DNA of 64,000 nucleotides from assembly GCA_004020365.1 (NCBI GenBank), contig SAQR01000026.1:1-64000 (forward strand), given 5' to 3'. Below, one piece after another: positions 33,970 to 42,607 of the stretch; the stretch's first letter is position 1, and every line of letters starts with the position of its first letter. This stretch comes from Mesorhizobium sp. (GTDB lineage: Bacteria > Pseudomonadota > Alphaproteobacteria > Rhizobiales > Rhizobiaceae). Below the pieces are notes generated by a model. It had not been told where the DNA came from. It saw only the letters and a list, made by a program, of their open reading frames with translations, and ran no database searches. Position numbers and translations under genes: made by a program.

Positions 33970-34133
33970 CTTACCTTCTCCCTTGTGGGAAAAGGTGGAT
34001 TGGCGCGCAGCGCCAAGACGGTTGAGGGGTGTTGGAAGAAATGAGGCGTCGGTGTTCTCGGGAACACCCCTCATCCGACCGAGCTTCGCTCGGCCAGCTT
34101 CTCCCACAAGAAGGGGAAAAGGTAAGTGGGCGC
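33970..34133. repeat. Two inverted copies of a dispersed repeat after atpC
   Basis: The left half starts CTTACCTTCTCCCTTGTGGG and includes GAGGGGTGTT. The right half, read in reverse, starts CTTACCTTTTCCCCTTCTTGTGGG and also leads to GAGGGGTGTT. The whole is a near-palindrome of about 165 bases between the convergent atpC and uxuB genes and may act as terminator for both. A truncated copy of one half is at 61394-61425. Confidence 0.8.
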
Positions 34134-34144
34134 CCGGCCCGACC

Positions 34145-35629
34145 TCATGGCCTTCTATTGACTATCCCCAGCGCAGTGAAAGCAGCAGCCACGCCGCCCT
34201 GGCGCAGGCGTTCGAGATGGGCGGCCGCGAGGTCGATCAGCGTCAGGCGCTCAGTACCATCCTTGGCGAAGCCGGCCAGATCGAACACCGCTACCGCCGC
34301 TTCACCGGGCGACAGATGCCGAGTGTCGAGTGCGGACAAAGCCAAGTCGAGCGGATCGGTGAAAAGGCTTTCCGGCAAGGCTTTGCCGCGCGCCTCGCAA
34401 GCGGCAATCCAGGCGGCCACCACCAGCATCAGATAAGCGGGCGGGGCACCGGCACTCATCCGCTCCATGGCCGAGGCAACGATGCGCTGGGGCAGTTTCT
34501 GGCTGCCATCATTGGCGATCTGCGCCGTCCGATGGGCGAGCGCGGTGTTCGAATAGCGCTTGGCGAGCTGGGCCGTGTAGTCGGCCGTATCGAGCCCAAC
34601 GTCCTTCGGCAGTGTCGTGATCGCCTCGGCCCACAATCCGTCGACGAATTGCCGGATCGCCGGATCGGCGAAGGCGCGGTCGACTGTCTCATGGCCGCTG
34701 AGCAGGCCGAGATAGGCGATAGCCGAATGCGAGCCGTTGAGCAGGCGCAGCTTCATGTCTTCGAACGGCTCGACATCACCGACCATGGTGACGCCGAACC
34801 TTTCCCAGTCCGGCCTGCCTGCCGGGAAATCGTCTTCGATCACCCATTGGCAGAACGGCTCCGTCATGACAGGCCAGGCGTCCTCGACGCCGAGCTGGCC
34901 CGATATCCGTGCCCGGTCGGCATCGGTGGTCGCCGGCACGATGCGATCGACCATGCTCGAGGGAAACGCCACCTCGTCGGCGATGTGGCGGGCGAGATCG
35001 GTGCCGCGCAACCCGGCGAATTCGACCAGCAGCCGGTGCAGCGTGGCGCCGTTGGCCGGGAGATTGTCGCAGCACAGCACGGTGAATGGCTGGATACCGG
35101 CGGCGCGGCGGCGCGCAAGCGATTCGGCCAGAAAACCATGCGCCGTTCGCGGCATTTGCGGGTTGGCCAAATCGTGGACGATGTCGGGATGGGCTGTGTC
35201 CAGGCCGCCACCGGCCGCCCTGAGATAGGCTTTTTCGGTGATCGTCAGCGTGACGATGGCGGTGCGCGGATCAGTCAGCGCGGCCAGCACCGCACCAGGA
35301 TCTTCCGGGGCCACCAGCATCGATAGGATCGAGCCGACGACGCGCAGGCTTTCGCTGTCGCTGCTCCTGACCGCCAGCGTGTAAAGTCCGTCCTGCGGCG
35401 CCAGCGCGTCGCGTGTGTCGGCGCTGCGCAGCGAGACGCCGACAATACCCCAATCCGTCCCTCCCGCCGCCAGGCAGTCGTCGACATAGGCTGCCTGATG
35501 GGCGCGGTGGAATGCGCCGACGCCGAGATGGACGATGCCGGGCACGACTCGGTTGCGGTCGTATCCAGGGACCGCGACTGAGGCCGGCAATGCCTGCCGC
35601 GTGCTGTTGGAAAGGCGTCTGTCTGTCAT
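34145..35629 (-). CDS. uxuB: D-fructuronate reductase (mannonate oxidoreductase)
   Basis: The 494-residue protein is a long-chain mannitol dehydrogenase family member: a Rossmann domain (HLGVGAFHRAHQAAYVDD) and a helical C-terminal domain with the signature lysine region MKLRLLNGSHSAIAYLG. Mannitol dehydrogenase and fructuronate/tagaturonate reductases share this fold; fructuronate reductase is chosen because the divergent neighbour is uxaC within a uronate cluster. It would reduce D-fructuronate to D-mannonate with NADH. ATG 35629 has no strong ribosome-binding site. A large inverted repeat lies in the 176-base gap to uxaC. Confidence 0.85.
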   Translation of the reverse strand: MTDRRLSNSTRQALPASVAVPGYDRNRVVPGIVHLGVGAFHRAHQAAYVDDCLAAGGTDWGIVGVSLRSADTRDALAPQDGLYTLAVRSSDSESLRVVGSILSMLVAPEDPGAVLAALTDPRTAIVTLTITEKAYLRAAGGGLDTAHPDIVHDLANPQMPRTAHGFLAESLARRRAAGIQPFTVLCCDNLPANGATLHRLLVEFAGLRGTDLARHIADEVAFPSSMVDRIVPATTDADRARISGQLGVEDAWPVMTEPFCQWVIEDDFPAGRPDWERFGVTMVGDVEPFEDMKLRLLNGSHSAIAYLGLLSGHETVDRAFADPAIRQFVDGLWAEAITTLPKDVGLDTADYTAQLAKRYSNTALAHRTAQIANDGSQKLPQRIVASAMERMSAGAPPAYLMLVVAAWIAACEARGKALPESLFTDPLDLALSALDTRHLSPGEAAVAVFDLAGFAKDGTERLTLIDLAAAHLERLRQGGVAAAFTALGIVNRRP

Positions 35630-35720
35630 CGTGCGATGGGTCTGATCGAGCTCGTGCCGGGCGCGGCAGGCATGCGGCGTAACATCCGTTTCGTTCCCGC
35701 ACAATGGGCTGACGTCGCGT

Positions 35721-35763
35721 TAAAGTCATCATACAACAATCTATTTTTTGTATGTTGACATTA
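35721..35763. promoter_or_regulatory. Candidate operator between uxuB and uxaC
   Basis: Two 16-base arms, TAAAGTCATCATACAA (35721-35736) and TTGTATGTTGACATTA (35748-35763), are reverse complements at 14 of 16 positions around an 11-base A/T-rich spacer. The right arm overlaps a TTGACA (35755-35760) that could be the -35 box of uxaC, with TACCGA 17 bases further. The arrangement suits repression of both divergent promoters, most likely by the GntR-family protein encoded at 40155. Confidence 0.6.
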
Positions 35764-35805
35764 TTTCCTTCCGATCCTACCGATGGCCGGGTTGGGAGGA
35801 ACGAC

Positions 35806-37215
35806 GTGGCCGCATTGACCGATCCGGATCTGCTGTTTCCGACGGAGGCGCGTCCGCTGTCGCTCGCCCGCGATCTTTACGCAGCTGTCAATCATCTGCC
35901 GATCGTCAGCCCACACGGTCACACCGATCCGCGCTGGTATGCCCTCAACGAGCCATTTGCCGACCCGGCGCAATTGCTTGTTGTGCCGGACCATTACATC
36001 TTCCGCATGCTGTTCAGCCAGGGTGTCCGGCTCGAGGATCTCGGCGTGCCAACACTCGACGGCTCACCGGTGGAGACCGACGGCAGGACGATCTGGCGGC
36101 GCTTCGCCGAGCATTATTATCTGTTCCGCGGCACGCCGACGCGGCTGTGGTTCGACCACGTGCTTGCCCATCTGTTCGGCATCGAAGAGCCGCTGACGGC
36201 CGCAACCGCCGACCGCCATTACGACACGATCTCGACCTTGCTGCAGTGGGAGAATTTTCGCCCGCGAGCGCTGTTCGAGCGCTTCAACATCGAGGTCATC
36301 GCGACGACCGAAGGCGCGCTCGACGATCTCAGATGGCACCAGATGATCCGCGACAGCGGCTGGGAAGGCCGCGTCGTCACCGCCTACCGGCCGGACGCCG
36401 TCATCGATCCCGACTTCGAAGACTTTTCTGCCAATCTCGATCGGCTCGGCGACATCACCGGCTGCGACACCGGCACATGGGCCGGCTATCTCGATGCGCA
36501 TCGCCAGAGAAGGGCCTTCTTCAAGAGTTTCGGCGCGACCGCGTCGGATCACGGCCATCCGACGGCGGAGACCGCCAATCTGTCGGATGCCGCCGCGCAG
36601 GAGCTGTTCAACCGCATCCGCCGGGGCTCGGACGACGAGCGTGAGCGAAAACTGTTTCGCGCCCAGATGCTGACCGAAATGGCCAAGATGAGCCGCGACG
36701 ACGGGCTCGTCCTGCAGATCCATCCCGGCTCCTGGCGCAATCATTCGCCTGCCGTCTTTCAGAAGTTCGGCAGGGACAAGGGTTTCGATATCCCGACCCG
36801 AACCGACTATGTGACGGCGCTGAAGCCGTTGCTCGATTGCGTCGGCCTGGAGCGCGACCTTACCGTCATCCTCTTCACGCTCGACGAGACCAGCTATGCG
36901 CGCGAATTGGCGCCGCTCGCCGGCGTTTATCCGGCGCTGAAGCTCGGGCCGGCCTGGTGGTTTCACGACAGCCCGGAGGGCATGCGCCGGTTTCGCGAGA
37001 TGACCACCGAGACGGCCGGCTTCTACAACACCGTCGGCTTCAACGACGACACCCGCGCCTTTCCATCCATCCCGGCCCGCCATGACGTGGCGCGTCGGGT
37101 CGATTGCGCCTTTCTTGCGCGTCTCGTCGCCGAGCACCGGCTCCGCGAGGACGAGGCGCACGAACTGGCGCAGGACCTTGCCTATACGCTCGCGAAAAAG
37201 GCGTACCGGCTCTAA
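35806..37215 (+). CDS. uxaC: Uronate isomerase
   Basis: UxaC interconverts D-glucuronate with D-fructuronate and D-galacturonate with D-tagaturonate. The amidohydrolase-fold protein (469 residues from the GTG) shows the H-x-H metal site in SPHGHTDPRW (H37, H39), HYYLFRGTPTRLW, QIHPGSWRNHSP and LGPAWWFHDSPEG, all typical. The GTG at 35806 follows GGGAGGAACGAC. An in-frame ATG at 35752 lies inside the candidate operator and overlaps the putative -35 box, so it is unlikely. It starts the rightward run of uronate genes. Confidence 0.92.
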   Translation: MAALTDPDLLFPTEARPLSLARDLYAAVNHLPIVSPHGHTDPRWYALNEPFADPAQLLVVPDHYIFRMLFSQGVRLEDLGVPTLDGSPVETDGRTIWRRFAEHYYLFRGTPTRLWFDHVLAHLFGIEEPLTAATADRHYDTISTLLQWENFRPRALFERFNIEVIATTEGALDDLRWHQMIRDSGWEGRVVTAYRPDAVIDPDFEDFSANLDRLGDITGCDTGTWAGYLDAHRQRRAFFKSFGATASDHGHPTAETANLSDAAAQELFNRIRRGSDDERERKLFRAQMLTEMAKMSRDDGLVLQIHPGSWRNHSPAVFQKFGRDKGFDIPTRTDYVTALKPLLDCVGLERDLTVILFTLDETSYARELAPLAGVYPALKLGPAWWFHDSPEGMRRFREMTTETAGFYNTVGFNDDTRAFPSIPARHDVARRVDCAFLARLVAEHRLREDEAHELAQDLAYTLAKKAYRL

Positions 37216-37251
37216 CGGCGCTCGCCGCCATCGTTCAAACGGGAGGAACCA

Positions 37252-38229
37252 ATGCTGCATTTTTCTAGACTGGCGGGAGCTACGCTACTGGCCGCCGCAC
37301 TGATGGCCGGAACGGCAAGCGCCCAGACGGTCCTGCGCTCGTCCGACACGCACCCGGACGGCTATCCGACGGTCGAGGCGGTCAAATATTTCGGCGAGCT
37401 TGTGAAGGAGCGCACGGCCGGCCGCTATTCGGTCGATGTCTATCATTCCGCGCAGCTCGGCGAGGAAAAGGACACGATCGAGCAGGTGCGCTCGGGCGTG
37501 ATCGACCTCAACCGCGTCTCGATGGCGCCGTTCAACGGACTCATCCCCGAAACCACCGTGCCCTCGCTGCCCTACATCTTCCGCTCGGAAGACCATATGC
37601 ACAAGGTCATGGACGGACCGGTCGGCGACCAGATCGCGGCGGCGTTCGAACAGGTCGGGCTGGTGCTGCTCGCCTTTTATGACGGCGGCGCGCGCTCCTT
37701 CTACAATTCGAAGAAGCCGATCAACTCTGTCGCCGATATGGCCGGCATGAAATTCCGCGTCATCCAGTCCGACATCTTCGTCGACATGGTGGCGGCACTT
37801 GGCGCCAACGCGACACCGATGCCGTATGGCGAGGTCTATTCGGCGATCGAAACCGGGGTCATCGACGGCGCGGAGAACAATTTTCCGAGCTACGACACCG
37901 CCAAGCATGCGGAAGTCGCCAAGTTCTATTCGCTCGACGAGCACACGATGGTGCCGGAAGCCTTCGTCATGGCGAAGTCGAGCTGGGACAAGCTGACGCC
38001 GGAAGACCAGGCGATCTTCAAGGCCGCCGCCAAGGAAAGCGTCGCCAAGCAGCGTGAGCTGTGGGCCGCCAAGGTCAAGGAATCGCGTGCCAAGGTCGAG
38101 GCGGCCGGTTCGAAGATCACGATGCCGGACAAGCAGCCCTTCATCGACGCGATGGGTCCGGTCTACGAAAAGCACGTCAAGGACGACAAACTGAAGGCGA
38201 TGGTCGAGGCGATCAAGGCCGTGCAGTGA
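37252..38229 (+). CDS. TRAP transporter substrate-binding protein (DctP family)
   Basis: The 325-residue periplasmic protein has a signal peptide (LAGATLLAAALMAGTASAQ) and the TRAP fold with the carboxylate-binding arginine R169 in GMKFRVIQSD and the family run PYGEVYSAIETGVIDGAENNF. DctP proteins of this group bind sugar acids. Context (uxaC, uxuB, kdu genes) points to a hexuronate or an unsaturated uronate; galacturonate TRAP systems are known in Agrobacterium. GGGAGGAACCA precedes the ATG. A strong hairpin follows the stop. Confidence 0.9.
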   Translation: MLHFSRLAGATLLAAALMAGTASAQTVLRSSDTHPDGYPTVEAVKYFGELVKERTAGRYSVDVYHSAQLGEEKDTIEQVRSGVIDLNRVSMAPFNGLIPETTVPSLPYIFRSEDHMHKVMDGPVGDQIAAAFEQVGLVLLAFYDGGARSFYNSKKPINSVADMAGMKFRVIQSDIFVDMVAALGANATPMPYGEVYSAIETGVIDGAENNFPSYDTAKHAEVAKFYSLDEHTMVPEAFVMAKSSWDKLTPEDQAIFKAAAKESVAKQRELWAAKVKESRAKVEAAGSKITMPDKQPFIDAMGPVYEKHVKDDKLKAMVEAIKAVQ

Positions 38230-38235
38230 TCAAGC

Positions 38236-38260
38236 GGCGGCGCGGACTGTCCGCGCCGCC
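38236..38260 (+). promoter_or_regulatory. Hairpin between TRAP dctP-like and dctQ-like genes
   Basis: A perfect 11-bp stem (GGCGGCGCGGA / TCCGCGCCGCC) with a 3-base loop begins 6 bases after the stop codon and is followed by ATCCTTTT. Such hairpins after binding-protein genes usually protect the upstream mRNA and partly stop transcription, so that more binding protein than permease is made. Confidence 0.7.
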
Positions 38261-38281
38261 ATCCTTTTGCGGAGAGAACCG

Positions 38282-38860
38282 GTGACCTCGAGCCAAGAAC
38301 AGAGACCGCCCGTGTCCGGCATCGCGCGGGCGATGTCGCGCGTCAGCACGGCGGCGCTGTGGATCGCCGGCATCGGGCTGGTGCTGATGACCGCTTTCGT
38401 CGCCTGGCAGGTGTTCGGCCGCTATATTCTGAACCGCTCGCCGAGCTGGACCGAGCAGGGCTCGGTGATGCTGATGAGCTGGTTCATTTTCCTCGGCGCT
38501 GCCGTCGGGGTGCGCGAGAACTATCACCTCGGCTTCGACGTCCTGCTCTACGTGCTGCCGAAAGGCGGCAAGCGTTGGCTGAGGATGATCTCGGACCTCG
38601 TCGCGCTCGCCTTCGGCATCGGCATGATCTGGTACGGCAGCCAGCTGGTCGCGTTGACCTGGGGCGCCACCTTGCCGTCGCTCGGCATATCGGGGGGCTG
38701 GGACTACGTCCCGCTTGTCGCGGGAGGCGCGCTCATCGTGCTGTTCACGCTGGAGCGCATCGTGCTTCGCCTCTCCGGTGCGCCGATCGACGATGCGCTC
38801 GACGAATTGCCGCCGGCGGAAGTCGCAGCCGAACTCGATACAGCCAACGTGAAGGTCTGA
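38282..38860 (+). CDS. TRAP transporter small permease (DctQ family)
   Basis: The 192-residue integral membrane protein has four predicted helices, starting about residues 25-45, and the family pattern FGRYILNRSPSWTEQGSVMLMSWFIFLGAAVGVRENYHLGFD. It is the small subunit that pairs with DctM. A GTG at 38282 preceded by GGAGAGAACCG is preferred as start over an in-frame TTG at 38267. The large permease begins 4 bases downstream of the stop. Confidence 0.88.
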   Translation: MTSSQEQRPPVSGIARAMSRVSTAALWIAGIGLVLMTAFVAWQVFGRYILNRSPSWTEQGSVMLMSWFIFLGAAVGVRENYHLGFDVLLYVLPKGGKRWLRMISDLVALAFGIGMIWYGSQLVALTWGATLPSLGISGGWDYVPLVAGGALIVLFTLERIVLRLSGAPIDDALDELPPAEVAAELDTANVKV

Positions 38861-38864
38861 CGCC

Positions 38865-40145
38865 ATGGAACTCTGGATACTCTTCGGCGTCTTCACAGCT
38901 CTGATGCTCATCGGCACGCCGATCGCTTTCTGCCTCGGCGTCGCAAGCTTCGCCACCGTCCTCTACATTGGCCTGCCGCCGCTCATCGTGTTCCAGCGCC
39001 TGAATTCCGGCATGAGCGTCTTTTCCCTGCTGGCCATTCCGTTTTTCATCTACGCCGGCGACCTGATGGTGCGCGGCGGCATCGCCAGCAAGATCGTTGC
39101 CTTCGCCGGCTCGCTCGTCGGCCACATGCGCGGCGGCCTCGGGCAGGTCAACATCGCCACCGCTACACTGTTCGGCGGCATTTCCGGCTCCGCGGTGGCG
39201 GAGGCAGCGGCGGTCGGCGGCTTGATGATCCCGCAGATGAAGGCGCGTGGCTATGGAGCGGATTACGCGGTCAACGTCACCTCGATGGCAGCGCTGATCG
39301 CGCTGCTGCTGCCGCCGTCGCACAACATGATCATCTACTCGATCTCGGCAGGCGGAAAGATCTCCATCGCCGACCTGTTCACCGCCGGCATCATCCCGGG
39401 CCTGCTATTGGCCCTGGCACTGATGATCACCGCCTACTTCGTGGCGCGCTCGCGCGGCTATCCGACCGAGCCGTTTCCGGGCTTCGCCGCGGTCGCGCAT
39501 CTCTTGGCTGTCGCGGTGCCAGGCCTGCTGCTGATCGCGATCATCTTCGGCGGCGTGCGATCGGGCGTTTTTACGGCCACCGAGAGTTCCTGCATCGCCG
39601 TAATCTATGCCTTGCTCGTGACTGTCCTGGTTTACCGGCAGATGACCTGGGAAGGCTTCGTTCATGCCACCCATGGCGCCGTGCGCACCACGGCCATGGT
39701 GCTGCTCATCATCGGCATGGCAGCGGCGTTCTCGTGGCTGATGGCCTTCCTGAAAGTGCCGGCAGCGCTGATAGCCTCGATGAATGCGATCTCGGAGGAT
39801 CCGCTGGTCGTGCTGCTCCTGCTCAACCTCTTGATGCTGTTTCTCGGCACCTTCATGGACATGGGACCGACGATCATCATCTGCACGCCGATCTTCCTGC
39901 CCGTGGCGCAGGCCTACGGCGTCGATCCGGTGCATTTCGGCGTCATCATGATCCTCAATTTCGGCATCGGGCTGAACACCCCGCCGGTGGGCGCAGTGCA
40001 GTTCGTCGCGTGCGCAGTGGGCAAGATATCCGTCTGGGAAGCGATGCGCTCGATCTGGCCGTTCTATGGGGCCGGCCTCGTGGTGCTGGGGCTCGTCACC
40101 TACATTCCGGCCATCTCGCTATGGTTGCCGAGCGTCTTCAAATAG
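38865..40145 (+). CDS. TRAP transporter large permease (DctM family)
   Basis: The 426-residue protein has about 12 hydrophobic segments and the DctM pattern: FFIYAGDLMVRGGIASKIV, GGISGSAVAEAAAVGGLMIPQM, LLPPSHNMIIYS and FLGTFMDMGPTIIICTPIFLPVA. It is the sodium-coupled translocation subunit that works with the DctP and DctQ partners just upstream. The next gene (GntR) starts after a 9-base gap. Confidence 0.93.
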   Translation: MELWILFGVFTALMLIGTPIAFCLGVASFATVLYIGLPPLIVFQRLNSGMSVFSLLAIPFFIYAGDLMVRGGIASKIVAFAGSLVGHMRGGLGQVNIATATLFGGISGSAVAEAAAVGGLMIPQMKARGYGADYAVNVTSMAALIALLLPPSHNMIIYSISAGGKISIADLFTAGIIPGLLLALALMITAYFVARSRGYPTEPFPGFAAVAHLLAVAVPGLLLIAIIFGGVRSGVFTATESSCIAVIYALLVTVLVYRQMTWEGFVHATHGAVRTTAMVLLIIGMAAAFSWLMAFLKVPAALIASMNAISEDPLVVLLLLNLLMLFLGTFMDMGPTIIICTPIFLPVAQAYGVDPVHFGVIMILNFGIGLNTPPVGAVQFVACAVGKISVWEAMRSIWPFYGAGLVVLGLVTYIPAISLWLPSVFK

Positions 40146-40154
40146 GGGTTGGCA

Positions 40155-40931
40155 ATGGCATCGGATATGGCGATCAGCCTGAAGATCGAACGCAAGCCCA
40201 AGCTGTCGGAGACCGTAGTCGCGGCGATTCGCAAGCAGTTGCAGGCGGGCGAGATCCCGCCGGGTCAAAAGCTGCCGACCGAGGGCCAACTGACCGAAAC
40301 CTTCGGGGTCAGCCGCACCGTCATCCGCGAAGCGCTGGCTAAGCTTGCCGCCGACGGCCTGGTCGAGCCGCGCCAGGGCGCCGGGGTCTTCGTCACCGAG
40401 CATATCTCGACGATGTTCGGCACGCTCGCCGCGGACATCGGCAGCAAGGATTCGATTGCGCTCAACGTGCTCGAAGTCAGGTTGGCGATCGAGATCGAAT
40501 CCGCTGGGCTCGCCGCTATCCGTCGCAACGCCGCGCAGGAAGCAGCGATCCAGGAGGCGTTCTTCGAGTTCGAGCGGCTGCTTTTGAACAGCGAGCCGAC
40601 AGGTCCGGCCGACCTTGCCTTCCACCGGGCCATCGCCAGCGCTACCAACAATCCGTTCTATGTCGAGATGCTCGACGTGCTCGGCCGGCGCGCCATTCCT
40701 TGCGACGTGACATCGCCGTGGTCGACCGAGCTCGCCCAATCCGACGCCTATCAGCGCGGCCTGCAAGACGAGCATCTGGTGATCCTGAACGCCATTACAT
40801 CAGGCGATGCTGAGTCGGCGCGCGAAGCGATGCGCGCCCATCTCAGCGCCAGCCAGCAGCGCTATCGCGAGCGCCTACACGCACGCCAGATTTTTTATGC
40901 CGATTCGGTCAAGGCCGCGGCAACCGAATGA
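40155..40931 (+). CDS. GntR-family regulator (FadR subfamily)
   Basis: The 258-residue protein has an N-terminal winged helix (IRKQLQAGEIPPGQKLPTEGQLTETFGVSRTVIREALAKLAADGLV) and a C-terminal FCD ligand domain with the metal-binding pattern (FHRAIASATNN). FCD regulators commonly repress sugar acid genes and are released by an intermediate; a uronate or KDG-related ligand is likely here. The ATG at 40155 has AGGGGTTGGCA before it; an in-frame TTG at 40149 is the alternative. The inverted repeat at 35721-35763 is its likely binding site. Confidence 0.9.
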   Translation: MASDMAISLKIERKPKLSETVVAAIRKQLQAGEIPPGQKLPTEGQLTETFGVSRTVIREALAKLAADGLVEPRQGAGVFVTEHISTMFGTLAADIGSKDSIALNVLEVRLAIEIESAGLAAIRRNAAQEAAIQEAFFEFERLLLNSEPTGPADLAFHRAIASATNNPFYVEMLDVLGRRAIPCDVTSPWSTELAQSDAYQRGLQDEHLVILNAITSGDAESAREAMRAHLSASQQRYRERLHARQIFYADSVKAAATE

Positions 40932-40958
40932 CCAATGAGGCAGCCCAATGGGACGGCA

Positions 40959-41816
40959 ATGAATCACACTGACAATCACACCGACTTCACCTCGCGTTTC
41001 GCCATCGACCCTGTCACCGCCGCGGCGATGGGGACGGACGAGCTCCGCCACAATTTCCTGATCGAAGGCTTGTTTCAGCTCGGCCGCATCGGCCTGACCT
41101 ATACGCATTACGACCGTATGATCGTCGGCGGCGCCATGCCTGCCGGGACACCGCTTCCGCTGCAGGCGATCAAGCCGACCGGAACAAAAAACCTTCTCGA
41201 TCGCCGCGAGATGATCGCCGTTAACATCGGCGGCGCCGGCATCGTCAAAGCCGGCGGCCAGTCCTACGAGATGCAGCCGCGCGACATGCTGTATCTCGGC
41301 ATGGGCGCCGATGAGGTGTCGTTCGCCTCAGTCACTCCGACCGAGCCGGCCAAGTTCTATCTGCTCAGCGCGCCGGCGCATCAGAGCCATCCCAGCCAGC
41401 TGATCCGCATCGGCGATGCCAAGCGGCTCGACCTCGGCAGTCAGGCGACCTGCAACGAGCGCTCGATCTTCCAGTTCATCCATGCCGAGGGTGTGAAGAC
41501 CTGCCAGCTCGTCGTCGGCATGACCCAGCTCGCCCCAGGCTCGGTCTGGAACACCATGCCGTGCCATGTGCATGACCGGCGCATGGAGGCCTATCTCTAT
41601 TTCGACCTGCCGGAGGCGGCGCGGGTGTTCCATTTCATGGGCGAACCGGACGAGACACGCCATCTCGTCATGCGCAACGAGGAAGCGGTGCTGTCGCCGG
41701 GTTGGTCGATCCATTCGGGCGCCGGCACCTCCAACTACGCGTTCATCTGGGCGATGGCCGGCGACAATGTCGACTATACGGATGTCGATCCGGTAGCGAT
41801 GGAAGAGCTGCGGTGA
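40959..41816 (+). CDS. kduI: 5-keto-4-deoxyuronate isomerase
   Basis: KduI converts 5-keto-4-deoxyuronate to 2,5-diketo-3-deoxygluconate in the breakdown of unsaturated uronates. The bicupin protein (285 residues) retains the zinc ligands in PCHVHDRRMEAYLYFDL (His, His, Glu) and WSIHSGAGTSNYAFIWAM (His). E. coli KduI has 278 residues. ATG 40959, with GGGACGG upstream, is chosen; ATG 40935 is in frame but has no clear ribosome-binding site. The stop overlaps kduD by four bases (GTGA). Confidence 0.93.
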   Translation: MNHTDNHTDFTSRFAIDPVTAAAMGTDELRHNFLIEGLFQLGRIGLTYTHYDRMIVGGAMPAGTPLPLQAIKPTGTKNLLDRREMIAVNIGGAGIVKAGGQSYEMQPRDMLYLGMGADEVSFASVTPTEPAKFYLLSAPAHQSHPSQLIRIGDAKRLDLGSQATCNERSIFQFIHAEGVKTCQLVVGMTQLAPGSVWNTMPCHVHDRRMEAYLYFDLPEAARVFHFMGEPDETRHLVMRNEEAVLSPGWSIHSGAGTSNYAFIWAMAGDNVDYTDVDPVAMEELR

Positions 41817-42580
41817 GCGGCCTCTCCGCATTCAGCTTGGCCGGCAAGCGCATTCTCGTCACCGGCGCCAACACCGGAATCGGCCAAGGCATCGCCCTGT
41901 CGATCGCGCGCGCCGGCGGTGCGGTGGTCGGGGTCGGCCGCTCTGCAATGGATGAGACCGCGGAAAGGATCGCTGCTGCGGGCGGCGGCTTCGAGGCGGT
42001 GCGCTGCGATCTTGCCGACCACGCCGCCGCCCAGGCGATGCTCGACCGCGTCTGGGACGAAACCGGGCCGCTCGACGGGCTGGTCAACAATGCCGGGATC
42101 ATCCGGCGCGCCGACGCTGTCGATTTGGGGCAAGCCGATTGGGACGACGTCATGGACGTCAACCTGAAGACGGTGTTTTTTCTCAGCCAGAGCTTTGCCC
42201 GGCGCGTGCTTGCCGATCCCGGACGGCGCGGCAAGATCGTCAACATCGCTTCGGTGCTGAGTTTTCAGGGCGGCATCCGCGTCGCCTCCTATACCGCCTC
42301 GAAACACGGCGTGCTCGGCATCACCCGGTTGCTCGCCTGCGAATGGGCCTCGAAAGGCATCAACGTCAACAGCATTGCGCCCGGTTACATCGAAACCAAC
42401 AACACCGAGGCGCTTCGTGCCGACCCAGACCGCAGCACGGCCATTCTGGCACGCATTCCAGCCGGGCGCTGGGGCGGGCCGGAAGACATCGGCGACGCGG
42501 CCGTCTTCCTGCTGGCGCCGGCATCAAACTACATGCATGGCGCGGTGGTGCCGGTGGACGGCGGCTGGCTGGCGCGATGA
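41813..42580 (+). CDS. kduD: 2-keto-3-deoxygluconate oxidoreductase (KduD)
   Basis: The 255-residue short-chain dehydrogenase has the nucleotide motif TGANTGIGQG, the NNAG motif (LVNNAGIIRR), and catalytic Ser-Tyr-Lys (NIASVLSFQGG, YTASKHG). In the pathway it reduces 2,5-diketo-3-deoxygluconate to 2-keto-3-deoxygluconate with NADH. The start is a GTG at 41813 overlapping the kduI stop codon, indicating translational coupling; no nearby ATG fits the family start. Confidence 0.92.
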   Translation: MSGLSAFSLAGKRILVTGANTGIGQGIALSIARAGGAVVGVGRSAMDETAERIAAAGGGFEAVRCDLADHAAAQAMLDRVWDETGPLDGLVNNAGIIRRADAVDLGQADWDDVMDVNLKTVFFLSQSFARRVLADPGRRGKIVNIASVLSFQGGIRVASYTASKHGVLGITRLLACEWASKGINVNSIAPGYIETNNTEALRADPDRSTAILARIPAGRWGGPEDIGDAAVFLLAPASNYMHGAVVPVDGGWLAR

Positions 42581-42607
42581 GGAGCATGCCATGATGAGGA
42601 TGTGGCG

